Positions 8,001-16,122 of a stretch of DNA of 41,039 bases are shown here, piece by piece. The position numbers were made by a program, and so were the translations under genes. Source of the DNA: Rubrivivax sp. (GTDB taxonomy: Bacteria; Pseudomonadota; Gammaproteobacteria; Burkholderiales; Burkholderiaceae_C); the NCBI GenBank assembly GCA_004210455.1, contig SEFA01000059.1, positions 1-41,039 on the forward strand, given 5' to 3'. The notes beneath the pieces were generated by a model that saw nothing but the letters and a program-made list of their open reading frames with translations, was not told the DNA's origin and ran no database searches. Numbering within the stretch: position 1 is the first letter of the stretch; each line of letters starts with the position of its first letter.

Positions 8001-8468
8001 ATGGGACATCGCGAACACCATTACCCCGTCACCGTGCGGTGGACGGGCAACCGTGGCACGGGGACCTCGGGCTACAAGGTCTACGGTCGCGACCACGAAA
8101 TCGAGTCGCCAGGCAAGCCGGTCATCCCGGGATCTTCGGATCCGGCCTTCCTGGGCGACAAGGCCCGGTGGAATCCTGAAGACCTGCTGGTGGCCTCGAC
8201 CAGCGCCTGCCACAAGCTCTGGTATCTCCATCTGTGCGCCGAGGCCGGCATCGCCGTGCTGGACTATGTGGACCAGGCCGTGGGCACGATGGTGGAAGGC
8301 GAGAAGGGGCGCTTCACGCAGATCGTCCTGCAGCCCCGCGTCAAAGTGCGCGCCGGCGACGATGTGGCGCTCGCGCGGCGCCTGCACCACGACGCGCACG
8401 AGCAGTGCTTCATCGCCAACTCGTTGAACTTCCCGGTGCTCTGCGAGCCGGCCATCCAGACGGAGTGA
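8001..8468 (+). CDS. OsmC-family peroxiredoxin-like protein
   Basis: 155 aa with the OsmC/Ohr fold. Two redox cysteines fit the family: Cys70 in STSACHKLWYLHLC and Cys136 in HEQCFIANSLN; the WNPEDLLVAS segment before the first Cys is also typical. Such proteins reduce organic hydroperoxides in the cytoplasm, using thiols or dihydrolipoamide. The start has an AGGAG site 8 bases upstream. This is the general OsmC branch rather than clear Ohr, so the substrate is uncertain. It is preceded by a GC-flanked motif and faces the 52-residue protein gene. Confidence 0.9.
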   Translation: MGHREHHYPVTVRWTGNRGTGTSGYKVYGRDHEIESPGKPVIPGSSDPAFLGDKARWNPEDLLVASTSACHKLWYLHLCAEAGIAVLDYVDQAVGTMVEGEKGRFTQIVLQPRVKVRAGDDVALARRLHHDAHEQCFIANSLNFPVLCEPAIQTE

Positions 8469-8576
8469 TCGGAAGCGGCGCGTCAAGTCCCAGACGGGTG
8501 CTTCCCCGTCCGGGCTGTGGCCGTGACGGACCGCGGCGGGCAGGATGCGGTCCTCCGACTCTCCGGATCCCATCGC

Positions 8577-10247
8577 ATGCGTCGCCATTTCCTCCGAGCC
8601 GCGTCAGCCGTCCCCACCGCGTCTTTCCTCCTGGGGGGCTGCGCCGCCGCACTGGTCGTCCTTCCTTCCCAGGCCGCGTCTGACGCACAGGACGCCAAAC
8701 GACTGGTCACCGACCCGGCCGCCATGAACCAGCTCGTCGAGGCCGTCAGCGACGACGTGATGTCGGAAGCCGCGATCGACGCGTGCGAGGAGATCGGCGC
8801 GGACGCCGTCCCGGCGATGCGCGAGGCCTGGATCGCCTGGCGCGCACGCCAGCAGATCGCCCCGATGCGCGTGGTGCTCACCCGCATGATGCAGCGGCGC
8901 AGCGGCGATGCGCCGTGGGACAAGCTGGTCGATCCGATGCGCCAGCGCGTGAGGAGCGACCCGCAGGCCTGCGCCACGCTGGCGCGCGAATGGCAGGGCG
9001 GCGGCAAGGACGTCGCGTCGCGCTACCCGCAGGCGGGCGCCGTGGCGCGCGCGATCGTGCAGGCCAACCTCGTCATGCCGGTCACCCCGCTGCCCGTCGC
9101 CGCCGAGCCCGCGCGGGGCCAGGTCTTGCTGCCCAGCCAGGTGATCGCCCTGACCGAACAGCGCGGCAATTGGCTGGTGATCTCCGAGGAAGCCGCCCGG
9201 CGCAAGCTGGGCCTGGTCTACGTCAAGGGCCGCGTGGCCCGCGACATGCGCCGCCCGGAGAACTTCCATCTCGTGCAGGCACAGGGAGACCGGATCGGCG
9301 AGCAGTTCATCCACCTGAAATTCAACGCCGAATCCTGGCTCGGCCGTGAGGTGGTGCTGCGGGGCGTCGTCACCTCGCTGAACCGGCTGTCGATGGACCT
9401 GGCCGACGCGGCGCTCGTGAACGACCCCTCGGGACTGACGCTGTCGCCGCTGGCGCAGACGCCGCTGGCGCGCAAGCCGGTGGCCCTGCAGCGCGTGTCC
9501 ACCGCCCCCGGCAAGGGCCTGGGCGACAAGGACCTGGCGGCGGTCGTGATCCATGGACGGGCCAACAACATCAACGGCACGCGCTGGGAGGAGGATGTGC
9601 GCTTCCTGCTGCGCGACGGCAGCGTCTATGACCGCACGGAGATGCCGCCGGACCAGCTCGACGTCGCGGCGTCTCGCCGGCTCGAGCCGCAACGCTGGGG
9701 CCGTTGGCGAAGCGCCGGCGGAGCCTACGAGATGCAGTCGCAGGACGACGATGGCCGGGCTTCGGGCAGCTGGAAGTCCGAGCAACACGCGGCGGTGCGG
9801 CCGTGGCCCGGAGAGGCGCGGCTGGAAGGCAGCTTCAGCCGGCGCAGTTTCACCGGCAGCATGATCACCGGCGGCACGTCGGCCACGCGCGGCATCCGTT
9901 TCAGCAGGGACGGGCGCTTCGAGCGCAGCTTCAGCGCGACCTCCAGCACGGGAAGCCTGCAGGCGATCACGGGCACCATGATCGCCGGCTCGTCGCACGG
10001 CGACGGCAAAGGCAGCAGCAGCACGGGCAGCAGCACCGTCGGCACGGGGTTGGGGGATGTCGGCGTGAGCAGCGGCACACGCGCGAAGGACGACGGCGCG
10101 AGCCGTCGCGGCCGGTATCAACTGAGCGGTTTCGCGATCACGCTCGATTACGACGACGGCCATCAGGAACGGCTGCTCAGTTTCCCGGTCGACGGCGACA
10201 ACCGGTCGGTCTACATCGGCAACGGGAGCTATGACCGGGACAAGTGA
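8577..10247 (+). CDS. large exported protein of unknown function
   Basis: 556 aa from the ATG at 8577, which places a basic n-region (MRRHFLR) right before a hydrophobic signal segment (FLLGGCAAALVVL). The leader could be cut at LGGC as a lipoprotein or after PSQA as a soluble protein. The middle has strand-rich sequence with no family I know. Residues of about 410-510 are rich in Gly, Ser and Thr with repeated patterns (SFTGSMITGG, SLQAITGTMIAGSS, GKGSSSTGSSTVGTG). The tail GRYQLSGFAITLDYDDG and LLSFPVD looks like a compact beta domain. It is convergent with the RIO-type kinase gene. A cell-envelope role is inferred from the leader only. Confidence 0.75.
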   Translation: MRRHFLRAASAVPTASFLLGGCAAALVVLPSQAASDAQDAKRLVTDPAAMNQLVEAVSDDVMSEAAIDACEEIGADAVPAMREAWIAWRARQQIAPMRVVLTRMMQRRSGDAPWDKLVDPMRQRVRSDPQACATLAREWQGGGKDVASRYPQAGAVARAIVQANLVMPVTPLPVAAEPARGQVLLPSQVIALTEQRGNWLVISEEAARRKLGLVYVKGRVARDMRRPENFHLVQAQGDRIGEQFIHLKFNAESWLGREVVLRGVVTSLNRLSMDLADAALVNDPSGLTLSPLAQTPLARKPVALQRVSTAPGKGLGDKDLAAVVIHGRANNINGTRWEEDVRFLLRDGSVYDRTEMPPDQLDVAASRRLEPQRWGRWRSAGGAYEMQSQDDDGRASGSWKSEQHAAVRPWPGEARLEGSFSRRSFTGSMITGGTSATRGIRFSRDGRFERSFSATSSTGSLQAITGTMIAGSSHGDGKGSSSTGSSTVGTGLGDVGVSSGTRAKDDGASRRGRYQLSGFAITLDYDDGHQERLLSFPVDGDNRSVYIGNGSYDRDK

Positions 10248-10274
10248 CGAGATCGGCGACGGCCGACGTCCGGC

Positions 10275-11138
10275 TCACTGCATCCGCAGGCGCCGCGCGG
10301 CTTCCTCGTCGACGGCGTCGTCGATCTCGCGGATCACTTCGCCGAGGTCGACCGGACCGGTCGCGTGCTTGAAGCGACCCGTCAGCGGCGTGTCGGGCGT
10401 GAGGTTGCCGCTTTCGTACAGGGCCCAGATCTCGTGCCCGTAGTCGGTGCTGAGCAGGTCCGGGGCGAAACCGCCGAAGAAGTCGCGCAGGTTGTTGACG
10501 TCGCGCAGCAGCATGCGCTTGGCGTGGTTGTTGCCCGCGGCGTCGACGGCCTGCGGCAGGTCGATGATGACGGGGCCGTCGGCGGCCAGCAGGATGTTGA
10601 ACTCGGACAGGTCGCCGTGCACCACGCCGGCGCCGAGCATGCGCACGACTTCGACCAGCAGGCGCTGGTGGTGGAGGCGGGCTTCCTCGGCCGTGAACAT
10701 CGAGTCGTTCAGGCGCGGTGCCGCGTCGCCGTTCTCGTCGACGACCAGTTCCATCAGCAGCACGCCGTCCATGAAGTTGTAGGGCCGCGGCACGCGCACG
10801 CCGGCGCCGGCCAGGCGGTAGAGCGCATCGACCTCGGCGTTCTGCCAGGCGGCTTCCTGCGCCTGTCGGCCGAACTTCGTGCCCTTGGCCATGGCGCGCG
10901 CCTGCCGGCTGTTCTTGGTCTTGCGGTTCTCGGTGTAGTCGACGGCCTGGCGGAAGCTGCGATGCGTGGCCTCCTTGTAGACCTTGGCGCAGCGGGTCTC
11001 GTCGCCGCAGCGCACCACGTAGACCAGCGCTTCCTTGCCGCTCATCAGCTGCCGCACGACGGTGTCGATCAGGCCTTCCTCGATCAGGGATTGGAGACGC
11101 GGAGGTGCTTTCATGGATGCCTTGGGCAGTGTGCTCAT
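10275..11138 (-). CDS. RIO1-family serine kinase
   Basis: 287 aa with the core of the atypical RIO kinases: SGKEALVYV (33-41) as flexible nucleotide loop, CAKVYK with ATP-binding Lys52, HGDLSEFNILL with catalytic Asp176, and IIDLPQAVD with the metal-binding Asp193. The pattern DLPQ is characteristic of RIO1-like rather than ordinary protein kinases. In eukaryotes RIO1 matures the small ribosomal subunit; bacterial substrates are largely unknown. Its ATG overlaps the stop of the HipA-family gene by 4 bases (ATGA), so the two kinases are probably co-translated. Confidence 0.9.
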   Translation of the reverse strand: MSTLPKASMKAPPRLQSLIEEGLIDTVVRQLMSGKEALVYVVRCGDETRCAKVYKEATHRSFRQAVDYTENRKTKNSRQARAMAKGTKFGRQAQEAAWQNAEVDALYRLAGAGVRVPRPYNFMDGVLLMELVVDENGDAAPRLNDSMFTAEEARLHHQRLLVEVVRMLGAGVVHGDLSEFNILLAADGPVIIDLPQAVDAAGNNHAKRMLLRDVNNLRDFFGGFAPDLLSTDYGHEIWALYESGNLTPDTPLTGRFKHATGPVDLGEVIREIDDAVDEEAARRLRMQ

Positions 11139-12532
11139 CGAGCGCCGTTCGGGGCGGCTGGATGGGCGGGAACCAGAGGGGCGACGAACTCCCAGACCGC
11201 CGTCAGGTTCTCGGCGGCGAGTGCCTTCATGTCGTCCGACAGCGGCGCGGCCAGGGTTTCGGTCTGGGCTGCGGTCCAGAAGCGCTGCGCGGCGCGGGAG
11301 GCCTGTTCCCAGACCTCGGGACGGGCGCCTATCGGGCCGACCTTGGGCTCGATCGGGCGAAGATCCGGATCCACGCCGCCGCCGATGGAAGCGTATCGCA
11401 TGGGCAGGATGTCGTAGGCGGGCGCGATGCCCTGGTATTCCCCGCGCTCGTCGATGAGCAGCGAGAGGTTCTCGAAGTGCCGATCGCCGTTGCCGATCAG
11501 TTCGCTGAAGGCGGCCATCGTATGGACGTGTCGGGCGTCCTCGGCGGACAGGTACTTCGCTGCCACGCAGCGCGCGGCGAACTCCGACCAGCTGTCGCGC
11601 TTGCCGAAGAATTCGTCGTCGACGGCGCCCGCGGAGAGCATGCCCACGCGGCCGTTGAGTCCCACGCGATCGAAGCGCTGGACTTCCAGGAACACGTAGT
11701 CGCCAGCCGCCAGCAACTGCGTGCGGGCGGCGGGCACGCCCACCTCGGCCAGCGATCGAAGCGCCAGGTGCTCCAGCGGCAACAGCTCCGCCATCCGGCT
11801 GCCCAGCTTGGCGAACTTGACGATCACGTGGCCGGCGTCCTCGGTGAGCCAGAGGAACTTGGGCTGCTCGCCGCCGACACTGGAGCCGTAGGCCGAGCCC
11901 TTCAGGGCGGTCGCCATCTCCAGGTAGGCGAGCGGCTTCCCGGTGACCGGAGTCGCCCTGGCCTTGCGGAGTTCCAACTCCATTTGCAGAGAGGTGTTCC
12001 CGAACACGAGGTTGCCCGGGAGGTTGAGGCCTCGCGAGAACAGATAGGCGATGCGGTGCTCGTCGCTCCAGTCGCGCAGACTCTGCGGGAAGCCTTGTGT
12101 TCTAGCCAGTTCCTGGGCGAGTTGCTTGCCCAGAAAGCCCGAAGGGGAGGCGAAATTGATGTATGGCGGTAGCCCTTCGTAGAGCGTGACGCGTCCGTTG
12201 TCCCCGGCCAAGCGCTCCAAGGTCGCTCCGCCGCTGAGGAACTCCAATTCCGCAAACGGAACGACGGAGCCGGATGCCAGCAGTCGGCTGACACGCTGCC
12301 TGGACGCCAGCCCCTGCGGCAGTTGGCGGAGTAGGGCGTACCTGGGCGTTCGGACGCCGCGAATTCGAAAACTGGTAACAGGAAGAATGCCTGAACGAAT
12401 AGTTCGCGACAATGTTGGCTGGCTCACTCCCAAACGGGCGATGAGGTCACTTCCGACACGCGGTCCCTCTCTCAGCGCACGCGCCAGCGCCTGTACGAGA
12501 TCGTTCTCGGAAATGTCGCCTGAGCCGGCCAA
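11135..12532 (-). CDS. yjjJ: HipA-family kinase with fused DNA-binding domain (YjjJ type)
   Basis: 465 aa. Residues 10-50 form a helix-turn-helix (VGSDLIARLGVSQPTLSRTI), so the regulator that HipB supplies in classic hipBA is fused here, as in E. coli YjjJ. The kinase part has the Gly-rich loop SSVGGEQPKF (217-226), the VIVKF lysine strand (236-240), catalytic Asp350 (GNGDRH) and metal-binding Asp373 (PAYDILP). HipA proteins phosphorylate aminoacyl-tRNA synthetases and cause growth arrest; whether this one does is unknown. The start is a TTG at 12532 with GGAAG 7 bases upstream; the nearby ATG at 12546 is out of frame. No separate antitoxin gene is adjacent. Confidence 0.88.
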   Translation of the reverse strand: MAGSGDISENDLVQALARALREGPRVGSDLIARLGVSQPTLSRTIRSGILPVTSFRIRGVRTPRYALLRQLPQGLASRQRVSRLLASGSVVPFAELEFLSGGATLERLAGDNGRVTLYEGLPPYINFASPSGFLGKQLAQELARTQGFPQSLRDWSDEHRIAYLFSRGLNLPGNLVFGNTSLQMELELRKARATPVTGKPLAYLEMATALKGSAYGSSVGGEQPKFLWLTEDAGHVIVKFAKLGSRMAELLPLEHLALRSLAEVGVPAARTQLLAAGDYVFLEVQRFDRVGLNGRVGMLSAGAVDDEFFGKRDSWSEFAARCVAAKYLSAEDARHVHTMAAFSELIGNGDRHFENLSLLIDERGEYQGIAPAYDILPMRYASIGGGVDPDLRPIEPKVGPIGARPEVWEQASRAAQRFWTAAQTETLAAPLSDDMKALAAENLTAVWEFVAPLVPAHPAAPNGAR

Positions 12533-12567
12533 TCTGAATCTTCCATGAATAGATCAGAGAATTCTAC

Positions 12568-13470
12568 ATGAATGCTTCAAGGTTTGCCGGACTCGCGCGT
12601 TGGGCGCGCATCGCAGCCATCCGCACGCCCGTCGTCGGCGTGCTGCTGCTCGCCATCCGCAACTACGTGCTGCACCAGAGCGCCAACCAGGCGGGGAGCA
12701 TGGCGTTCTCGATGGTGCTGTCGATGTTCCCGCTCTTGCTGCTGTTATCGGCCGGGGCGGCGTACATCGGATCGCCCGGGGATGCGGCCGCGCTCGCGGG
12801 CCGGATCGTCGAGTACGCGCCACCGCTGGTGCGCAGCGCGCTCCAGCCGGTGGTCAACCAGGTGCTGGCGCAGCGCAGCCAGGCGCTCCTGGCGATCGGC
12901 CTGTTCGTCACCTTGTGGACGGCGTCGTCCGGCATGCAGGCGGTGCGCACCGCGCTGAACCGCGCCTACGCCGTCGAACGCGGCCTGCCGTTCTGGCGGG
13001 CGCGCCTCAAGGTCACGCTCTTCACGCTGATCGTGGGCGGCGCCATCCTCGCCATCTTCAGCTCGGTCATCGTCATGCCCTACGTCTGGGAGGCGCTGGA
13101 GCGCGGCGTGGGCACGGGTCGCGAGACGCTGTGGCTGCGCAACAGCGTGCGCTACGGCGTCGCCTTCCCGGTGCTGGTGGTGCTGTATGCGCTGCTCTAC
13201 GGCTGGCTGCCCGACGTCCGGACGAGGTTGCGCACGGTGCTGCCCGGCGCGGTCGTCGGCGCGGCGCTCTGGGTCGCGGCGGCGGCGACGCTCTCGTACA
13301 CCCTGCGCAGTGCGGGCAAGCTGGCGCTGCTCTACGGCAGCTTCGCCGGCGTGGTCGCCACGCTGGTGTTCCTCTACATCAGCGCGACAACGCTGATCTA
13401 TGGGGCGGAGGTGAATGCCGTGATCCGGGAGCGAATGAAGGCGGGTGACGAGTCGGAGCCGCCCGATTGA
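12568..13470 (+). CDS. YihY/BrkB-family membrane protein
   Basis: 300 aa inner-membrane protein with about six hydrophobic segments and the pattern of the YihY/virulence factor BrkB family: SANQAGSMAFSMVLSMFPLLLLL near the N-terminus, then LFVTLWTASSGMQAVRTALNRAY, and the ending LLYGSFAGVVATLVFLY with ISATTLIYGAEVNAV. Some members were once called ribonuclease BN in error; the true activity is unknown. It is divergent from the HipA-family gene with only 35 bases between them. Confidence 0.88.
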   Translation: MNASRFAGLARWARIAAIRTPVVGVLLLAIRNYVLHQSANQAGSMAFSMVLSMFPLLLLLSAGAAYIGSPGDAAALAGRIVEYAPPLVRSALQPVVNQVLAQRSQALLAIGLFVTLWTASSGMQAVRTALNRAYAVERGLPFWRARLKVTLFTLIVGGAILAIFSSVIVMPYVWEALERGVGTGRETLWLRNSVRYGVAFPVLVVLYALLYGWLPDVRTRLRTVLPGAVVGAALWVAAAATLSYTLRSAGKLALLYGSFAGVVATLVFLYISATTLIYGAEVNAVIRERMKAGDESEPPD

Positions 13471-13613
13471 TCGGATGGCGATGACGACACCGTGATCCGG
13501 CGGTCGTCGCCGCTCGTAGAACGAGGCATTGACCTTTCCGCAATGACCTCGTCCCTTCTTCACCTGATGCTGATTTTCGAGTCCCGGCTGGCGATCGCGG
13601 TGGGGAGATCCCA

Positions 13614-14270
13614 TTGAACCTGCGCCTTGCACTCAAGGCTGCGGCCCAGTTCGCGGTGTTCCAGGCCGCATGGTTCGCCTGCGTGTTGGGCGCGGCTCAC
13701 GGTCGTCCGGGGTGGGGCGTGGCGGCCGTTGGCGCTGTCGTCGCGTTGAACTGGGCGTGGAGCGATGCGCGCATGGTGGAGGTGCGGATGACCCTGCTGG
13801 CGATCCTGCTGGGCGCGGCGTGGGACACCTGGATGCTGCGTTCGGGCGTGCTGAGCTACGCGTCCCCCGGGCCGATGCCCACGTTCGCCCCGGTGTGGAT
13901 CCTTGCACTCTGGGCCCTGTTCGCGACCCTGTTGCGCGGTCCGCTGGCGTGGCTGCACGGGCGGCCTCTTCTGGCCAGTCTGATGGGCGCGGTCGGCGGG
14001 CCGCTGTCCTACCTCGCGGCGGTTCGACTCGGCGCGGGGGCATTTCCAGACGCTAGCCGAGCCATGCTCATCCTCGCCCTCGGGTGGGCGGTGATGACAC
14101 CCGCACTGACGGAAGCCGCGCGATTTCTGAACATGGAGCGACGACCGGGCAGGGCGCTCCAGCGTCGGCTTGGGATGGCCACTGCGCACTTGCGGGCGTT
14201 CCTTCGTGCTTCCTCCGCCGCTGGCCCGCAAGTGGGAGTTGGGGAAAGAGGCGAGGATGAGAAGAGATGA
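13614..14270 (+). CDS. DUF2878-family membrane protein
   Basis: 218 aa with about five or six hydrophobic segments. The region VRMTLLAILLGAAWDTW followed by SGVLSY, TFAPVWILALWALFATLL and GGPLSYLAAVRLGA fits DUF2878 proteins. The start is a TTG preceded by GGGGAGA at 6 bases. The C-terminal 40 residues are polar and less typical. It follows the YihY gene by 143 bases on the same strand. Family function unknown. Confidence 0.75.
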   Translation: MNLRLALKAAAQFAVFQAAWFACVLGAAHGRPGWGVAAVGAVVALNWAWSDARMVEVRMTLLAILLGAAWDTWMLRSGVLSYASPGPMPTFAPVWILALWALFATLLRGPLAWLHGRPLLASLMGAVGGPLSYLAAVRLGAGAFPDASRAMLILALGWAVMTPALTEAARFLNMERRPGRALQRRLGMATAHLRAFLRASSAAGPQVGVGERGEDEKR

Positions 14271-14700
14271 CACCGGCCGGATGCAAGGCGGTGTGCGTGT
14301 TTGTCAATGACGCGTGGACGCCGAGGTCCTGACCCGGCTCGCGGCGCAGGGCACGCTGCTGAGCTCAAGCGCGGACTTCCGGATGACGGTGCACATCGGC
14401 GTGGACATGGCCTCAGGGCTCCGCACTCCGTGTCACGACGTCGGGCAACCGGGCAACGTCCAGCGACATCAACGTGGTTTGGTATATCACATAATGCACA
14501 TTGTCAGTCTTATGGATCAAGCGATCCAGGTCTTGCCCCGAGCTGCGTCGACCTCCGTGACCAACCGACTTCCTCTGGAGCGGCTCTCTCACTAACCCGG
14601 GTCCGGGCCCAGATTTGTTGTCGACCTCGTAACTCCTCGCCGACCTGGCCCGATGGACACTGGCTCGATCCGACGCCGAGTCCCTTTCCGGAGCCGATCC
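14271..14700. other. gene-poor stretch with a coding-like remnant
   Basis: No complete gene is visible. From about 14314 to 14420 the plus strand reads VDAEVLTRLAAQGTLLSSS, DFRMTVHIGVDM with nearly all codons ending in G or C, like a real gene fragment, but without a credible start or a continuing domain. It then gives way to A+T-richer DNA around 14475-14520 (TATATCACATAATGCAC), which may hold a promoter. The rest up to the hydrolase start shows nothing I can name. Confidence 0.35.
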
Positions 14701-15615
14701 ATGATCGACACCTTTGAACGCAGCCTCCCCAACGGCATCACCCTGAGCTGCCGCGCCGCCGGCGAGCCCGGCCGGCCGCTGATGATGTTCCTGCACGGAT
14801 TCCCCGAGGCGGCGTTCATCTGGGACGAGTTGCTGACTTTCTTCGCCGATCCCGCGCACGGCGGCTACCGCTGCCTGGCGCCGAATCTGCGCGGCTTCGA
14901 ACGTTCGAGCGCGCCGACCGAGGTCGCCGCCTACAAGGCCCAATGGCTGATCCAGGACATCCAGCAGCTCGCCGCCTCCGAGCGCGCCGACGGCGCGGTC
15001 GCCGCGCTCGTGGCGCACGACTGGGGCGGCGCCTTCGCCTGGGGTTTCGCCAACGCCTTCCCAGATCTGGTCGGCAAGCTCGTCATCATCAACTCGCCGC
15101 ACGCAGGCACCTTGTCCCGCGAACTGCGCAACAACCCCGCGCAACGTGAGGCCAGCGCGTACATGAACTTCCTCGCCCGGCCCGATGCCGAGGCGCTGCT
15201 GGCCGAAGACGATTTCCAGCGGCTATGGACCTTCTTCACCAACATGAAAGCCGGCCCCGACGGCTTCGGATGGCTCACCGAGGACCTCAAGCAGCAGTAC
15301 CGCGAGGTCTGGCGCGCTGGACTCACCGGCGCCTGCAATCTCTATCGCGTCACGCCGATGAAGCCGCCGCTGCCTGGCCAGTCCATCGACGGCATCCCGG
15401 TCCTGCCGCGCGAGCGGCTCATGGTGACCGTGCCGACACTCGTGTTCTGGGCGCTGGCCGACACCGCGCTGCTTCCGGGCCTGCTCGACGGGCTCGACGA
15501 TTACGTGCCGCGGATGCAGCTCCTCAAGGTTCCCGGCGCCACGCATTGGATCGTCCACGAACAACCGCAGCTGATCGCGAGCGAGATCGAACGCTTCCTG
15601 CGGCGACCGGCCTGA
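14701..15615 (+). CDS. alpha/beta hydrolase, epoxide hydrolase-like
   Basis: 304 aa from the ATG at 14701; an in-frame start at 14653 adds 16 residues without homology. HGFPE (32-36) gives the oxyanion hole, and Asp107 in AHDWGG is the nucleophile, since the Asp-Trp pair is typical of epoxide hydrolases and haloalkane dehalogenases rather than Ser esterases. His282 (ATHWIVHE) is the base and Asp254 (ALADTALLP) fits the charge relay. PNLRGFERSSAP is the usual segment after strand 4. No signal peptide, so cytoplasmic. The natural substrate cannot be told. Confidence 0.87.
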   Translation: MIDTFERSLPNGITLSCRAAGEPGRPLMMFLHGFPEAAFIWDELLTFFADPAHGGYRCLAPNLRGFERSSAPTEVAAYKAQWLIQDIQQLAASERADGAVAALVAHDWGGAFAWGFANAFPDLVGKLVIINSPHAGTLSRELRNNPAQREASAYMNFLARPDAEALLAEDDFQRLWTFFTNMKAGPDGFGWLTEDLKQQYREVWRAGLTGACNLYRVTPMKPPLPGQSIDGIPVLPRERLMVTVPTLVFWALADTALLPGLLDGLDDYVPRMQLLKVPGATHWIVHEQPQLIASEIERFLRRPA

Positions 15616-15630
15616 GCGCCCTCACCGCGC

Positions 15631-15654
15631 GCCCCGCCCTGACGTCAACGGGGC
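15631..15654. terminator. hairpin between convergent genes
   Basis: GCCCCG (15631-15636) and CGGGGC (15649-15654) can pair around a 12-base loop holding TGACGTCA. It sits where the hydrolase and lipoprotein genes converge. There is no T run, so it is at best a weak terminator. Confidence 0.3.
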
Positions 15655-15905
15655 ACCGGCTCGGCGTTGAGTGCGCGATCCAAGGCCTCCCTGTAAGCCT
15701 CCTTGCGTAGCGCATTCTCCTCGGCGCTGAGCACGGGGACGCACTTGCGGCGCTTCACCATGCTGCCGAGCGCAGGGTCCCGAGCCTCGCAGTCGACAGC
15801 AGGATCGACGGTTGGCTTCGCCGACGCCACAGACGCATCCGGCTGCTGGGAAGCGCATCCGACCAGGCTCGCGAGGCACATCGAGACAGCGAAAGAGCGG
15901 AACAT
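15645..15905 (-). CDS. small lipoprotein, unknown
   Basis: 86 aa. It starts MFRSFAVSMCLASLVGC with a lipobox (LVGC), then a flexible segment (ASQQPDASVASAKP) and a short charged domain with two more cysteines (DCEARDP, RKCVPVLS) that could form a disulfide in the periplasm. The ATG at 15905 is favoured over the upstream in-frame start because it places the signal at the N-terminus and has AAGGG upstream. Family not recognised. Confidence 0.7.
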   Translation of the reverse strand: MFRSFAVSMCLASLVGCASQQPDASVASAKPTVDPAVDCEARDPALGSMVKRRKCVPVLSAEENALRKEAYREALDRALNAEPVPR

Positions 15906-16083
15906 GAAAACCCTTCGATAGATCACCGACCGAGCGGTATGACGTGGAGAGGCGCACCTCATCGAGGGCGCGGCAGGGCGCGAGTCTATGCAAGCCGCGG
16001 CTGCCGCGAAAGGCGAATGGCCGACGGACTAGCCGAACGGCCTAGGGACTAACACTGCCCTCACCCTGCACGCCCATCGATGC

Positions 16084-16114
16084 GCGTGGCCGCCTCTGCC
16101 GGAGACGGCCACGC
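16084..16114. terminator. hairpin after the MetX-like hydrolase
   Basis: GCGTGGCCG (16084-16092) pairs perfectly with CGGCCACGC (16106-16114) around 13 bases. It lies just beyond the minus-strand stop at 16123. No T tract follows on either strand, so termination is an inference from position. Confidence 0.4.
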
Positions 16115-16122
16115 CGGCTGTC

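Noticed and set aside
12544-12546. ATG as start of the HipA-family gene
   Set aside because: It is 14 bases off the reading frame; the TTG at 12532 has a good ribosome site.
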